Below are positions 26,057-36,579 of a stretch of 64,000 nt of DNA, piece after piece. Made by a program: the position numbers and the translations under genes. Under the pieces are notes generated by a model. The model did not search any database and was not told where the DNA came from. It saw only the letters and a program-made list of their open reading frames with translations. The stretch lies in the NCBI GenBank assembly GCA_029262115.1, contig JAJCZZ010000090.1, forward strand, positions 1-64,000. The letters run 5' to 3'. The stretch comes from Gemmatimonadota bacterium. GTDB lineage: Bacteria; Gemmatimonadota; Gemmatimonadetes; Longimicrobiales; Gaopeijiaceae. How positions within the stretch are numbered: the first letter of the stretch is position 1; each line of letters opens with the position of its first letter.

Positions 26057-27242
26057 CATGCCACTCAGTGATGCGACGCTCGCCTTCGGGGAGCGCGTCA
26101 TCGAAGCGATCCTCGGGGTCGACCGGCTCTACCGTAAAGAGAGCGGCGATGACACCGGCCTCGCCGTCCTCAACATGGACGTCGAAGGCCGATACGCTCC
26201 CGCATCCTACTCGACGTATTCCGACGCCACGGAGGCTTGGACCGAGCTGCACGGCGCGTCGGCCGAGCTCCCCGAAGCCGACCGCCGCGTCTACTACGGG
26301 CAGTTGGCGGTCTCGACCCGCATGTTCCTGCGGTGGAGGATGGGCGAGACGACGTTCGACGAACAGCTCAGCGGCTTCCTCCACGTTTCCTCGGCCCCGG
26401 CCGCTACGGAGGAACTGGACGCCATCCGGAGCGATCTTCGTGGTCTGCTCTCGCAGATGGGCTATCACGGCGACCTCGCCGACCAGTGCGCCGCCTGGGA
26501 GGATCGCGTAAAGGTGGCCCCCGACGAGGTGCAGGGGGTCCTGACGGAAATGATGGATCGGGCGTGGGATCTCACCGAGGAGCGCCTTCTCACGATCCCG
26601 GCGGACCGGTCCGACGGAATGAAGGTCGAGACCGTGACGGACGTCGCGTACAACGCCCGCTGCGACTACTTGAGCCGCACCGTCCAACTGAACGTCGACC
26701 CGGTCCTGACGCGTCCCGGCCTGAAGCATCTGACCGTGCACGAAGGGTATCCCGGGCACTACGTCCAGTTCAAGCTGCGGGAGAGGTGGGCGCGGGAAGG
26801 CACCGCCCCGGCCGACGTCCTCCTTTCTGTCGTGAACACGGCCAGCTCGTCGGTCTTCGAGGGCATCGCGGACGCGGGCATGGAGATGATCGACTGGGTG
26901 GACTCCGACGATGATCGGGTTCAAGCGCTCATGAACCGCTACCGCGCCGGGATCGGGACCGTCGCCGCGTGGCGACTCCACGCCATCGGGGCTCCTGTCG
27001 AAACCGTGACCGATGAACTTCGTGACCTTGCCCTCACCGGAGGCGAGGGATGGGTGCTCAACCGGATGGCGTTCATCGAGGCGCCCTCCCGCGCCGTCCT
27101 CATCTGGTCGTACTGGTGGGGGGAGCGGTGTGTGGCCCCGGCGTGGCGGGTCGTACCCAGCGCGCGGCGGTCCGACTTCGTGAGATTCCTGTACGGCCGG
27201 ATGCACTCGAACGACTCCGTCGGCATGTTCGACCACGGATGA
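26046..27242 (+). CDS. DUF885-like putative metallopeptidase
   Basis: 398 aa. The zinc-type motif TVHEGYPGHYVQ (residues 231-240) with a possible third ligand Glu272 in SVFEGIAD matches the DUF885/M32-like arrangement, shorter at the N-terminus than usual (family about 550-600). Cytosolic, no signal. Translationally coupled on both sides: 11-bp overlap upstream, ATGA overlap with the substrate-binding protein downstream (27239-27242). The likely role is peptide or amidated-compound hydrolysis; it is not established for this subfamily. Confidence 0.75.
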   Translation: MPTDMPLSDATLAFGERVIEAILGVDRLYRKESGDDTGLAVLNMDVEGRYAPASYSTYSDATEAWTELHGASAELPEADRRVYYGQLAVSTRMFLRWRMGETTFDEQLSGFLHVSSAPAATEELDAIRSDLRGLLSQMGYHGDLADQCAAWEDRVKVAPDEVQGVLTEMMDRAWDLTEERLLTIPADRSDGMKVETVTDVAYNARCDYLSRTVQLNVDPVLTRPGLKHLTVHEGYPGHYVQFKLRERWAREGTAPADVLLSVVNTASSSVFEGIADAGMEMIDWVDSDDDRVQALMNRYRAGIGTVAAWRLHAIGAPVETVTDELRDLALTGGEGWVLNRMAFIEAPSRAVLIWSYWWGERCVAPAWRVVPSARRSDFVRFLYGRMHSNDSVGMFDHG

Positions 27243-28957
27243 GGAATCGCCCGGTCGTGTCTGGCACCTCCCGCGCACCTTCCAACTCCCCGAACGCTTC
27301 GGCCCCGATGACGCCTCCGCACCGTACGCCCCGCCTCCATGCCATCGCCTCGATAATCTCGGTGGCCTTCGTCGCTTCCTGTGGCGGGGACGGCGGCTCA
27401 TCGACCACGGCGGGTGGCGGGCCTGCGCCCACAGAGGGGCGTGCGGTGCTGCACCTCGCCTACGATCGGGAGATCGACGTGCTCAACGCCCTGACCAGTC
27501 AGAACCTGGTCGACATCCAGTTCAGCATGGTCGAAGGGCTCGTGACCACGAACGATGAGAACACGTACATCCCGGTCCTGGCCAAGGAGATTCCCACCGA
27601 GGAGAACGGGGGCGTTGAGCGGAATGCCGACGGCACGGTCACGATGACGTGGGACCTGCAGGAGGGTGTGCGGTGGCACGACGGCGAAGCGTTCACCAGC
27701 GAAGACGTCTGCTTCACCTGGAGCTTCGTGATCAGCCCGGCATCACAGGTCTACAATCGGCACGAGTACGAGGGCATCGTAGCCTGCGACACCCCGGACG
27801 AGCACACGGTCGTGTTCACCTGGGACGGTGTGTACGGTTACTACCCGGGTCTGTTCGAAGTCGTGTTGCCTGAGCACATCCTGGGCGGGAAGACCGCCGA
27901 AGAGGTCGTGAACTACACGCCCTACAACCGGGGCACCGAGCTGGTCGGGACCGGTCCGTTTCGGTTTGCCGAGTGGCGGGCGGGAGAGTACATCCGCGTG
28001 GTGCGCAACGACGACTACTGGAGGGGCCCGGAGGTGCCGGCCATCGACGAGATCATCTGGTCGTTCGTCCCGGACAACAACACCCGCTTCACCGCCATGA
28101 AGGCCGGCCAGTACCACTGGGCGCGCATTCAGCCGACCCAGGTGGAGGAAGCCCGCCAACTGGACGGCTACGAAGTCTTCCTGGTCAGCTCGAACTCGTT
28201 CATGCACCTCGATCTGTCGCTGAACACGGAGAACGCGCGCGCCCTCTTCTCCGATGCGGCGGTGCGCGAGGCGATGTTCATGGCCGTCGATCGCCAGGCC
28301 ATCGCAGATCAGCTGCTCCAGGGCACCGTCCGGCTGGCCGACTCGCCCATCAACCACACGAGCCCCTTCCACAACGCGGACGTTCCGTCACCCCAGTTCG
28401 ACCCGGACGGGGCCCGCGAGATGCTGGACCGGGCGGGGTGGGTGGTCGGGCCTGACGGAATCCGCACGCGGGACGGGCGCCGCTTCTCGTTCACCCTCCT
28501 GAACCGCGCCGGTGCCAGCGACCGCATTGCGGTAGCTCAGGTCATCCAGGCACAGTTGAAGGACGTGGGCATCGAGGTCCGCTTTTCGACGCTCGAGAGC
28601 GCCGCGTGGACGCAGAAGTGGCGGAGTGGCGACTGGGAGGCCGTGGTATCGGCGTGGTTCCTGCCGGCCGATCCGAGCGTGACCGGCCTGTACGCCTGCG
28701 ACGGCTCAAACAACATGACCGGTCTGTGCAATGAGGAGCTGGACGAGCTGATGAAGGAGTCCGATCGCTTCCTCGACTTCGAGTCCCGAAAGGCCGCCCT
28801 GGACGAGGTTCAACTCAGGCTGGCCGACGAGCACCGTTCGCTCCCGCTCTACTTCAACGTGGTTCCGGAGCTCGTCAGCGACCGGATCGAGGGCCACCGG
28901 GGCAGCGGCACCAACTTCGGCAGCTTCTGGAATCTGTGGGAGTGGCGGCTGCGCTAA
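27239..28957 (+). CDS. dppA: peptide ABC transporter substrate-binding lipoprotein (DppA/OppA type)
   Basis: 572 aa. Lipobox VAFVASC puts the acylated Cys at 48 (or residue 25 from the alternative ATG at 27308). SBP_bac_5 hallmarks: GVRWHDGEAFTSEDVCFTW, NRGTELVGTGPFRFAEW, VREAMFMAVDRQAIAD and ADEHRSLPLYFNVVPEL. It captures peptides in the periplasm and hands them to the DppBCDF importer 600 bp further on. Coupled to the DUF885-like gene by ATGA. Its stop overlaps the stop of the converging FKBP gene by 4 bp. Confidence 0.92.
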   Translation: MRNRPVVSGTSRAPSNSPNASAPMTPPHRTPRLHAIASIISVAFVASCGGDGGSSTTAGGGPAPTEGRAVLHLAYDREIDVLNALTSQNLVDIQFSMVEGLVTTNDENTYIPVLAKEIPTEENGGVERNADGTVTMTWDLQEGVRWHDGEAFTSEDVCFTWSFVISPASQVYNRHEYEGIVACDTPDEHTVVFTWDGVYGYYPGLFEVVLPEHILGGKTAEEVVNYTPYNRGTELVGTGPFRFAEWRAGEYIRVVRNDDYWRGPEVPAIDEIIWSFVPDNNTRFTAMKAGQYHWARIQPTQVEEARQLDGYEVFLVSSNSFMHLDLSLNTENARALFSDAAVREAMFMAVDRQAIADQLLQGTVRLADSPINHTSPFHNADVPSPQFDPDGAREMLDRAGWVVGPDGIRTRDGRRFSFTLLNRAGASDRIAVAQVIQAQLKDVGIEVRFSTLESAAWTQKWRSGDWEAVVSAWFLPADPSVTGLYACDGSNNMTGLCNEELDELMKESDRFLDFESRKAALDEVQLRLADEHRSLPLYFNVVPELVSDRIEGHRGSGTNFGSFWNLWEWRLR

Positions 28958-29442
28958 GCCGGCGAGACGATTTCCTTCAACTCCACTTCGAACACCAGCA
29001 CCGCTCCGGGCGGCACCCGTCCGTCATCCGATCCGAACTCGCCCCAGGCGAGTGCCGGCGGCACCAGAATGCGGCGCACGCCGCCGATACGCATGAAGAG
29101 CGACCCGTACTCCAGTCCGAGCGGCTGGTCGAAGTTCCCGAGCTGCCAGCTTCTGGGGCCCTGGTAGACCACCGTACCGTCGGCGAGCCAGGCCGTATAT
29201 TCGATGGTCGCGAAATCCTGCGTGACCAACTGCTGACCCGTGCCCTCCACGATGTCCTTGAAGTAGACTCCCGACAGTTGGGTGTACTCCGAGAGATCGA
29301 TGCCCAGGCTTGGGGCGTACGTCACCGTCTCGATCGTTTCGCCCTCGACGTTCGTCTCGACGCTCGACGACGAACAGGAGGCGAGGGCGGCACAGCACAA
29401 AAGGAGGGCGCCTCCGCGGGCCAGGACGATGGATGATGACAT
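28954..29442 (-). CDS. FKBP-type peptidyl-prolyl isomerase lipoprotein
   Basis: 162 aa. Lipobox ALASC, lipid-modified Cys23. The FKBP core follows: GTGQQLVTQDFATIEYTAWL, GSLFMRIGGVRRILVPPALA, PPGAVLVFEVELKEI. Several residues of the canonical active site (Y, D, W) are replaced or shifted, so catalysis may be weak. ATG 29442 has CCGGAG 6 bp upstream. It sits on the opposite strand inside the dpp locus, separating dppA from dppB, and would act in the periplasm as a folding helper. Confidence 0.88.
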   Translation of the reverse strand: MSSSIVLARGGALLLCCAALASCSSSSVETNVEGETIETVTYAPSLGIDLSEYTQLSGVYFKDIVEGTGQQLVTQDFATIEYTAWLADGTVVYQGPRSWQLGNFDQPLGLEYGSLFMRIGGVRRILVPPALAWGEFGSDDGRVPPGAVLVFEVELKEIVSPA

Positions 29443-29543
29443 GGGTGCTCCGGAGTGAAGACAGACGATTGAGGGCGGCGTGGGTCGGCTGACGCAAAGC
29501 TGGCGCACTGGACAGGTCGACGGGAGGGCCGCGACCCCCTAGT

Positions 29544-30548
29544 GTGACGCCCGATGAACTCCCCGAACCACATGTACGTTCCGATCCCGACCCCGTGACG
29601 GCTTACATCCTCCGGCGGGTCCTGCAGATGGTGCCGCTCCTCCTGGGCATCACGGTCATCCTGTTCGCGGTCATCCAGGCGGCGCCGGGCGGTCCGGAGG
29701 GCGCGCTCCTGGAGTCCGGACGCTTCATCGACCCGTCGGTGGTCGAGGCCTACCGAGCGCGGCTGGGCGTGGATCAGCCGGTGCCCGTCCAGTACGTCCG
29801 CTGGATCGGGGCCGCGCTTCGGGGCGATCTCGGCGTCAGCTTTTCGACGACCCGCCCGGTCACCGAGATGATCATCGAGCGCCTACCCGCGACTCTGGAG
29901 CTCATGGGCTCCGCGTTCGTCCTGGCCGCGATCCTCGCGTTCCTGATCGGCACGCTGAGCGCCGTTCGGCAGTACTCGTGGTTCGACCACCTGAGCACGA
30001 GCGCCTCGTTTCTGGGCATTGCCATGCCCGTGTTCTGGTTCGGGCTCATTCTCCAACTCGTGTTCGGCGTCTGGCTCGGGTGGCTCCCGGTGGCCGGGAC
30101 CGGATCTCTGTCGGGCGGGGGGCTGCTCAACCATCTCCAGTACCTGGTTCTACCCTCGATCGTGCTGTCGCTCCGCTACGTGGCCGGGTGGTCGCGGTAT
30201 CTGCGTGGCAGCCTCCTGGGCGCCCTGCGTGCCGACTACATACGGACTGCCCGCGCGAAGGGCCTCTCGGAGGGCGCGGTCGTCGGGGTGCACGGGCTAC
30301 GGAATGCACTCATCCCCGTGGTCTCGATCATGGCGCTGAATCTGGCGGGGCTCTTCGGTGGGGCGGTCATTACCGAGACGATCTTCGCGTGGCCCGGGAT
30401 CGGGCGGATGTTCGTTCAGGCGATGTTCGCTCGGGACTACCCGCTGCTCATGGGGATCCTGCTCCTCGGGTCGGTCATGGTGGTCGTGTTCAATCTCGTG
30501 GCCGACATCGTATACGCCGCCCTCGATCCGCGCATCCGCTATGAGTGA
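29544..30548 (+). CDS. dppB: peptide ABC transporter permease, DppB type
   Basis: 334 aa from GTG 29544; GTG 29595 would give the more usual beginning TAYILRRVLQMVPLL. Six TM segments and the EAA loop (RADYIRTARAKGLSEGAVVG, before LRNALIPVVSIMALNLAGL) identify the DppB subfamily. It forms the inner-membrane pore with DppC. Overlaps dppC by 8 bp. Confidence 0.93.
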   Translation: MTPDELPEPHVRSDPDPVTAYILRRVLQMVPLLLGITVILFAVIQAAPGGPEGALLESGRFIDPSVVEAYRARLGVDQPVPVQYVRWIGAALRGDLGVSFSTTRPVTEMIIERLPATLELMGSAFVLAAILAFLIGTLSAVRQYSWFDHLSTSASFLGIAMPVFWFGLILQLVFGVWLGWLPVAGTGSLSGGGLLNHLQYLVLPSIVLSLRYVAGWSRYLRGSLLGALRADYIRTARAKGLSEGAVVGVHGLRNALIPVVSIMALNLAGLFGGAVITETIFAWPGIGRMFVQAMFARDYPLLMGILLLGSVMVVVFNLVADIVYAALDPRIRYE

Positions 30549-31386
30549 GCGCTCCGGCTTCTGGGCCGAGCTTTCGCGTCACCGGTTGGCGCTGGCCTCC
30601 GTGGTCGTGCTGGGCGTGCTGTCTGCGGCTTGCCTTGGGGCGCCACTGCTCGCTCCCTACGCCTTCGACGCCATCGACCTGTCTTCGATCCAGCAGGCCC
30701 CGTCGGAGGATCACCTCATGGGCACGGATGACCTCGGCCGTGACCTGTTCACCCGAGTGTTGTACGGCGGTCGCGTGAGCTTGTTGATCGGCGTGCTGTC
30801 CGCCGTCCTCGCCACCGTGCTCGGCTCTGCCGTCGGGGTCGTCGCGGGCTTCTACGGGCGCGCCGTGGACAACGTCCTCATGCGGATGACGGACGTCGCG
30901 TATGCGATCCCGACCCTTCCACTTCTGATCGTGCTGGCCTCCTACACGGAAGCGACGGCCGTTTCGATGGCGGTCGTGGTCGGACTGTTGAGCTGGATGA
31001 CGACCGCGCGGGTGGTTCGGGGAGAGGTGCTTTCGCTCAAGGAGATGGCGTTCGTGGAGGCGGCGCGCTCCCTTGGAGCCTCGAGCGGCCGTATCATCTG
31101 GAGGCACCTTCTGCCCAACGCACTCGGCCCCATCGTGGTCGGGGCCACCCTCGCGGTCGGAAACGCCATCATTCTCGAGTCGTCGCTCTCGTTTCTGGGG
31201 CTGGGCGTCCAGCCGCCCACGCCCACCTGGGGGAACATGCTCATGGACGCCCAGGCGACCATGGCCACCAAGCCGTGGCTGACGATCTTTCCGGGCCTGG
31301 CGATCCTCCTGACCGTGTTGGCCGTGAACTTCATCGGGGACGGGCTGCAGGATGCCCTGGATCCGAGCGCGCGGTCGTCGAGATGA
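30541..31386 (+). CDS. dppC: peptide ABC transporter permease, DppC type
   Basis: 281 aa. N-terminal TM after HRLALASVVVLGVLSAACLG, the GTDDLGRDLFTRVLYGGRVS signature of DppC, EAA loop FVEAARSLGASSGRIIWRHL, and C-terminal AVNFIGDGLQDALDPS. The partner of DppB; its stop overlaps dppD by ATGA (31383-31386). Confidence 0.94.
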   Translation: MSERSGFWAELSRHRLALASVVVLGVLSAACLGAPLLAPYAFDAIDLSSIQQAPSEDHLMGTDDLGRDLFTRVLYGGRVSLLIGVLSAVLATVLGSAVGVVAGFYGRAVDNVLMRMTDVAYAIPTLPLLIVLASYTEATAVSMAVVVGLLSWMTTARVVRGEVLSLKEMAFVEAARSLGASSGRIIWRHLLPNALGPIVVGATLAVGNAIILESSLSFLGLGVQPPTPTWGNMLMDAQATMATKPWLTIFPGLAILLTVLAVNFIGDGLQDALDPSARSSR

Positions 31387-32518
31387 GCGGGCGCACGGGT
31401 AGGACGGAGGACGCGGCGCGGGCCAGTGAACCAGAGGTCGTTGCCGGAGCGGACGGAGCGGGTGGGTCGCGCACGGTCGAACCCGTGCTCTCCGTCCGGA
31501 ACCTCACGACCCGATTCCACACGCGGTCGGGAACGGTGCATGCCGTGAACGGGATCTCGTATGAGCTACGCGCCGGCGAGACGCTTGCCCTGGTGGGCGA
31601 GTCCGGGTCGGGCAAGAGCGTGTCCGCTCTCTCGGTCATGGGGCTGGTGCCCCCACCCGGAACGATCGAACACGGCCAGGTTCTGCTGAACGGACGCGAC
31701 CTGCTCCAGGCGAGCGAGCGGGAGCGACGAGACGTGCGGGGTCGGGAGGTGGCGATGGTCTTCCAGGATCCGATGACGTCGTTGAATCCCGTCCTGACCG
31801 TGGGCCGCCAACTGGCGGAGCCGCTCCGTCGGCACCTGGGCATGGGAGCGCGCGAGGCGCGCGCCGCGTCGGCGGCGCTGATGAAACGGGTCGGAATTCC
31901 GAACCCGGCGGATCGGCTGTCCGACCATCCCCATCAATTCTCAGGTGGGCAGCGCCAGCGCATCATGATCGCTATGGCGCTGGCGTGTCGACCGTCCGTG
32001 CTGATCGCGGACGAGCCGACCACCGCCCTGGACGTGACCATCCAGGCACAGATCGTCGCGCTCGTGCGTGAACTCCAGGACGAGATGGGCATGGCCATCC
32101 TGTGGATCACGCACGATCTGGCGCTGGTGGCGGGCTTCGCAGACCGGGTGGCGGTGATGTACGGGGGGACCATTGTGGAGGAGGCGGGCGTGGGCGAACT
32201 GTACGCGGATCCGCGCCATCCGTACACGCGCGGGCTGTTGGCCTCGCTGCCCCGGCTCGACGACCCGCGCGCCCGGCTCACATCGATCGAGGGTCGCCCC
32301 CCGGACCTGAAAGCGCCCCCGACGTCGTGCCCGTTCGCGTCTCGGTGCGATTGGGCCGTGGATCGGTGCGAGAAGGAGGTGCCGCCGCTCATGGATGTGC
32401 CGAGCGTGAGCGGTCGGTCGGGTCCCGGTCAGCATCGATCCGCGTGCTGGAGGTGGGACGATCTCGGGGGCGCGGTCGACGCGGCGTTTCCCGGTCGGGC
32501 CGAGGCGGGGGAGTTCGC

Positions 32519-32522
<4 letters not shown>
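31383..32522 (+). CDS. dppD: peptide ABC transporter ATP-binding protein, DppD type
   Basis: 379 aa. Walker [10 protein letters not shown]-loop [11 protein letters not shown], signature [15 protein letters not shown], Walker [13 protein letters not shown], switch His in [11 protein letters not shown], and the oligopeptide-transporter C-terminal domain with Cys residues in [19 protein letters not shown], which in relatives binds an Fe-S cluster. The first 30 residues are an Ala/Gly/Glu-rich extension. Coupled to dppF by GTGA. Confidence 0.94.
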
Positions 32523-33646
<1,124 letters not shown>

Positions 33647-33701
33647 CCTCACCACACTCGGTGGCATCCGAGCGAACACAGCCTCACGTCCGGAGATAGT
33701 C

Positions 33702-36113
33702 ATGTCACAGCTCGTCCAGGATCTGGACTACGCGCGTCGCGTTTTCCTTCGGAGACCGACGTCCACCTTGGTGGCGTTACTCACGCTGACGGTTGCGATC
33801 GGGGTGAACACGGCCGTCTACAGCGTCGTGCAATCCCTCATCATCACGCCTCTTCCGTTTCATGCGCCCGATGAAGTGGTCGACATCGGACTGGTTTCCG
33901 AGGCGACGCGGTATCGAGGTCGAAGCGGTCAGACGACCCCGTACGGCGTATATCGTGCGTGGCGTGCGAACGCGAAGTCGGTTACAGGCGCGGCCGCGTT
34001 CGAATTGTCCCGTCCGGTCCTGGGTGGTGACGGGGCCCCCGAACGGATCTCGGTTGTGGGGGTCGAGTCGGAAGCGTGGCCGTTGCTCGGTGTGTCCCCG
34101 GAGGTCGGTCGTCATTGGGACGAGGCGGACGTGGCAGCGGACCCGCCGGTCATGCTGAGTTTCGGCTTCTGGAGCAGTCGCTATGGTCGGGATTCCGACG
34201 TCGTCGGGAAGACGTTGGTCCTGGATGGCCGCTCGCGCCGCATTGTCGGGGTCATGCCGGAGGAGTTCAGATTTCCGCTGTTACCGCCCGGCATCATGAA
34301 CGATGACGTCGAGCTCTGGGTCCCCCTCGCCACCGTCGTTCCTGCCACCGAGGGTGGTGCGATTTCGGACCAGGCAAGGGTCTGGATCGTCGGAAGGACC
34401 GCGCCGAGTGTTGCGCCGTCTCAGGTCGCCGTGGAACTGGACCGGATATCGACGGCCACAGGGGGATTCGAGGCGGCGGACCCCTGGCGTTTCGCACAGG
34501 TCACGCCGCTTCAAGACTTCGTCGTCGGATCCGTCCGTGGACACCTGCTTCTCCTGTTGGCGGCGACGTTCGTCGTTCTCGTGATCGCGTGCGCCAACAC
34601 CGCCAATCTGCTGCTCGCGAGGGCTACCGAACGCCGAACCGAGTTCCTGTTGAGGCGGTCGCTGGGAGCGATGCGTGGGAGACTCGTCCGGCAACTGCTC
34701 ACGGAGTCGCTCGCCCTGACCGTTATCGCGGGTATCGCCGGGATTGTGCTGGCGGTCGTCGGTGTCCCGCTGCTGGTCGGGCTCGCCGATTCGGAGCTCC
34801 CACAGATTCGGACTGCAACGATCGATGGACGGGTGCTGGCGGTGATGCTCGGTGTTACCGTCGTTTTCGGCGTGCTGATGGGACTCGCGTCTGCCGCCGC
34901 GGTGCTTCGAGCCCGCACTCAGCGAGTGGACCTTTCCCGCAGCGTCGGCCTGGACCGTTCCCGACGACGTCTCGCGGACGGACTCGTGATGGTGCAAGTC
35001 GCGATGGCGGTCATCCTGCTTGCCGGGTCGGGTGTCCTCTTGCGCAGCTTCGTGAAGGTGGTGCGGACCGACCTCGGATTCGAGTACCGTGGCGTCCTGG
35101 CGGCCGAGGTGGTTCTTCCGAAGGATCGGTACGCGACGCCGGATGGGCAGTTGGCGTTCGCCGCTGCGGTCGAGGCCGCGGTTCGAGATGTCGGCGGTGT
35201 GGTGAACGTGGCCGTGGCCACCGGTAGTCCGATGCACCGATCCAGCTTTTCCGTGCTCAATGTGCCCGGAACGTCCACCCGGCTGGGTTCCGAGCCGGCG
35301 TGGCTGGTTGCCGCGAGTCGCGAGTACTTCGACGTACTGGGGATTCCGCTTCTTCGGGGTGGTTCGCTGGATCCGGCCACTCCAGCGGGCGTCCTCGTGG
35401 ACTCTGAGGTCTCGTCGGACTTCCTCGGTGGTGCCGATCCGATCGGAACGGATCTGGCGTGGCAGCGTGATCGCCGCCGCGGGGTGGTTCGGGGGGTGGT
35501 GGGGAGTGTACGGCAGGACCGACCGCAGGACCGCCGTCCCCACATCTACATGCCTCTGGAAGCGGGCGTGTCTTCTCGACTGGTCGTGTTGGCCCGTACC
35601 CAGGGGCGACCGTCCGACTATTCCGCCGCCGTTGCCGAGGCGATTGCCAGCGTGGATGCACTCCTTCCGGTCGAACGGGTCGCGCCGATGGAGACGTTGC
35701 TTGGCGACTCGGTGAAGCGCGAGAGGTTCTACACGATCGTGCTCGGCGTGTTTGCGCTGACGGCGTTGCTCATCGCTTCGGCCGGCATCTTCGCCACGGT
35801 CAATGCCATCGTGACGAACTCGGTTCGGGAGATGGGCATCCGTTCGGCCCTCGGCGCGCCGCGGGCACGGGTTCTGGCCCTGGTTCTTCGCCGGAGTCTG
35901 GTCCTGTCGCTGGTCGGAGGGCTCACGGGAATCGTGATGGCCGTGGGCGCGACACGGCCGCTGGAGGGATTGCTCTACCAGGTCTCGCCGGCCGATCCGT
36001 TGACCTTCGCGTTGGTACTGGGCGTATTGCTGTTCGCCTCCCTGTTGGCCGCGTTGATACCCGGGCTCCGTGCGGCGAACGTTTCGCCGGCATCGGCGTT
36101 GCGCGCCGGGTGA
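33702..36113 (+). CDS. MacB/ADOP-like ABC permease without a PadR partner
   Basis: 803 aa from ATG 33702 (CCGGAG 6 bp upstream). Two FtsX/MacB halves as in ADOP permeases: LDYARRVFLRRPTSTLVALL, the TM block LLLLLAATFVVLVIACANTA with RRTEFLLRRSLGAMRGRLVR, a second pair starting VMVQVAMAVILLAGSGVLLR, and end SPASALRAG. It lacks the extra N-terminal helical domain seen in the other three permeases here and has no adjacent PadR gene. It may be read through from dpp or have its own promoter. No ATPase is adjacent other than DppD/DppF, which belong to a different importer class. Confidence 0.85.
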   Translation: MSQLVQDLDYARRVFLRRPTSTLVALLTLTVAIGVNTAVYSVVQSLIITPLPFHAPDEVVDIGLVSEATRYRGRSGQTTPYGVYRAWRANAKSVTGAAAFELSRPVLGGDGAPERISVVGVESEAWPLLGVSPEVGRHWDEADVAADPPVMLSFGFWSSRYGRDSDVVGKTLVLDGRSRRIVGVMPEEFRFPLLPPGIMNDDVELWVPLATVVPATEGGAISDQARVWIVGRTAPSVAPSQVAVELDRISTATGGFEAADPWRFAQVTPLQDFVVGSVRGHLLLLLAATFVVLVIACANTANLLLARATERRTEFLLRRSLGAMRGRLVRQLLTESLALTVIAGIAGIVLAVVGVPLLVGLADSELPQIRTATIDGRVLAVMLGVTVVFGVLMGLASAAAVLRARTQRVDLSRSVGLDRSRRRLADGLVMVQVAMAVILLAGSGVLLRSFVKVVRTDLGFEYRGVLAAEVVLPKDRYATPDGQLAFAAAVEAAVRDVGGVVNVAVATGSPMHRSSFSVLNVPGTSTRLGSEPAWLVAASREYFDVLGIPLLRGGSLDPATPAGVLVDSEVSSDFLGGADPIGTDLAWQRDRRRGVVRGVVGSVRQDRPQDRRPHIYMPLEAGVSSRLVVLARTQGRPSDYSAAVAEAIASVDALLPVERVAPMETLLGDSVKRERFYTIVLGVFALTALLIASAGIFATVNAIVTNSVREMGIRSALGAPRARVLALVLRRSLVLSLVGGLTGIVMAVGATRPLEGLLYQVSPADPLTFALVLGVLLFASLLAALIPGLRAANVSPASALRAG

Positions 36114-36171
36114 CGGCGCCGTACCGGTCGTCTCTCCCTCTCGTAAGAGATCCCACACGAAAAGGAACCGC

Positions 36172-36579
36172 ATGACCGACCGACCCAAGCATCGCACCGT
36201 CGTCGCCGACGGCCTCCCCGCATCGATCGGACCCTACTCGCCCGGTGTGACCCTCGACCAACTCGTCATCGTGTCGGGGCAGGGCGCGACCGACCCCGCC
36301 ACGGGTGAGTTGGCGGGCCCCGACGTGGTCAGCCAGACGCGCCAGGTGTTCAAGAACATGGAGGCCATCCTCGTGGCCGCCGGAAGCGACCTCCAACATG
36401 TCCTCCGGTGCGGCGTGTTCCTCGTGGACCTGCGTGACTTCGAAGCCATGAACGAAGTGTATGCAGAGGTCTTCGGGAATCACCGTCCGGCGCGGACGAC
36501 CGTGCAGGTGGCGTCGCTCCCGGACGTGGGCCTCCGCGTCGAGATCGACTGCATCGCCTACCGGAACTCCGATGGCTGA
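36172..36579 (+). CDS. ridA: RidA-family (YjgF/YER057c/UK114) protein
   Basis: 135 aa. AGLPASIGPYSPGV-like start, VIVSGQGATDPATGELAG, QTRQVFKNMEAILVAAGSDL, and the Arg of NHRPARTTVQVASLP that in RidA binds the imine carboxylate. RidA hydrolyses reactive 2-aminoacrylate and other enamines/imines. AAGGA lies 5 bp upstream of the ATG. It overlaps the following oxidoreductase by 8 bp, and the FAD-dependent amine/amino-acid oxidase downstream would be a natural source of imines. Confidence 0.92.
   Translation: MTDRPKHRTVVADGLPASIGPYSPGVTLDQLVIVSGQGATDPATGELAGPDVVSQTRQVFKNMEAILVAAGSDLQHVLRCGVFLVDLRDFEAMNEVYAEVFGNHRPARTTVQVASLPDVGLRVEIDCIAYRNSDG

Noticed and set aside
34281-36197. 638-codon minus-strand open frame
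   Set aside because: Antisense to the MacB-like permease; translation is Arg/Gln/His-rich with no motif.
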